6,758 nt of DNA from Thomasclavelia sp. (GTDB lineage Bacteria > Bacillota_I > Bacilli_A > Erysipelotrichales > Erysipelotrichaceae): assembly GCA_020024765.1 (NCBI GenBank), contig JAHHTG010000063.1:1-6758 (forward strand), given 5' to 3'. The position numbers and the translations under genes were made by a program. Of the stretch, positions 6,701 through 6,758 are shown in pieces. Numbering within the stretch: the first letter of the stretch is position 1; each line of letters starts with the position of its first letter. The notes under the pieces were generated by a model. That model was not told the origin of the DNA. It saw nothing but the letters and a program-made list of their open reading frames with translations, and ran no database searches.

Positions 6701-6758
6701 TTAAATTTTAATTATTTAAATTAAGCTCACAATTTGATATGTACCCAGAATCCTGGAC
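6701..6758. other. Non-coding tail, cut by window end
   Basis: An AT-only stretch (6701-6724) with weak, imperfect dyad symmetry is followed by more mixed sequence. This ends in CCAG-AATC-CTGG (6745-6756), a 4-bp stem that may be the start of a larger structure beyond the window. I see no convincing gene start, terminator T-run or promoter. Confidence 0.3.

Noticed and set aside
6698..6724. AT-only dyad after the lipoprotein gene as a terminator
   Set aside because: The pairing is weak and imperfect, and no T-run follows it.

Overview
The window is AT-rich, densely packed bacterial DNA with every gene on the + strand. Protein content and codon use suggest a low-GC, anaerobic member of the Bacillota, and I would guess the Erysipelotrichia or a relative. 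The evidence is an RNase J next to an FtsK/SpoIIIE translocase, an oxygen-sensitive glycyl radical enzyme, a BMP-type lipoprotein, AGGAG-type ribosome binding sites and sigma-A-type promoter boxes. TGA works as a stop codon (end of ftsK), so this is not the Mycoplasma code. The exact taxon is inference.

Positions 1-5476 hold one tightly coupled gene string: the 3' part of an RNase J-family gene (cut by the window start), 1 nt, an ftsK/spoIIIE gene, an 11-nt overlap, a yjjI-type glycyl radical enzyme gene, a 1-nt overlap (TAATG), and its radical-SAM activase yjjW. A strong intrinsic terminator follows (5487-5517). YjjI and YjjW are an enzyme and activator pair: YjjW should cleave S-adenosylmethionine and place the radical on Gly459 of YjjI. 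What YjjI does with its substrate is unknown to me.

Positions 5518-5626 hold a clear sigma-A-like promoter (TTGCAT, 17 nt, TATGAT), a short leader with a GAAA-capped hairpin, and a strong ribosome binding site. They drive a BMP/PnrA-family lipoprotein (5627-6700), probably the substrate-binding part of a nucleoside ABC transporter. Its permease and ATPase genes, if linked, lie outside the window. The last 58 bases are non-coding as far as I can see.

Three points deserve most attention. A terminator-like hairpin made of atypical GC-rich codons lies inside the start of yjjW. The RNase J has an Arg where the family has a metal-binding His. An anaerobic radical enzyme of unknown reaction is translationally tied to a chromosome segregation gene.
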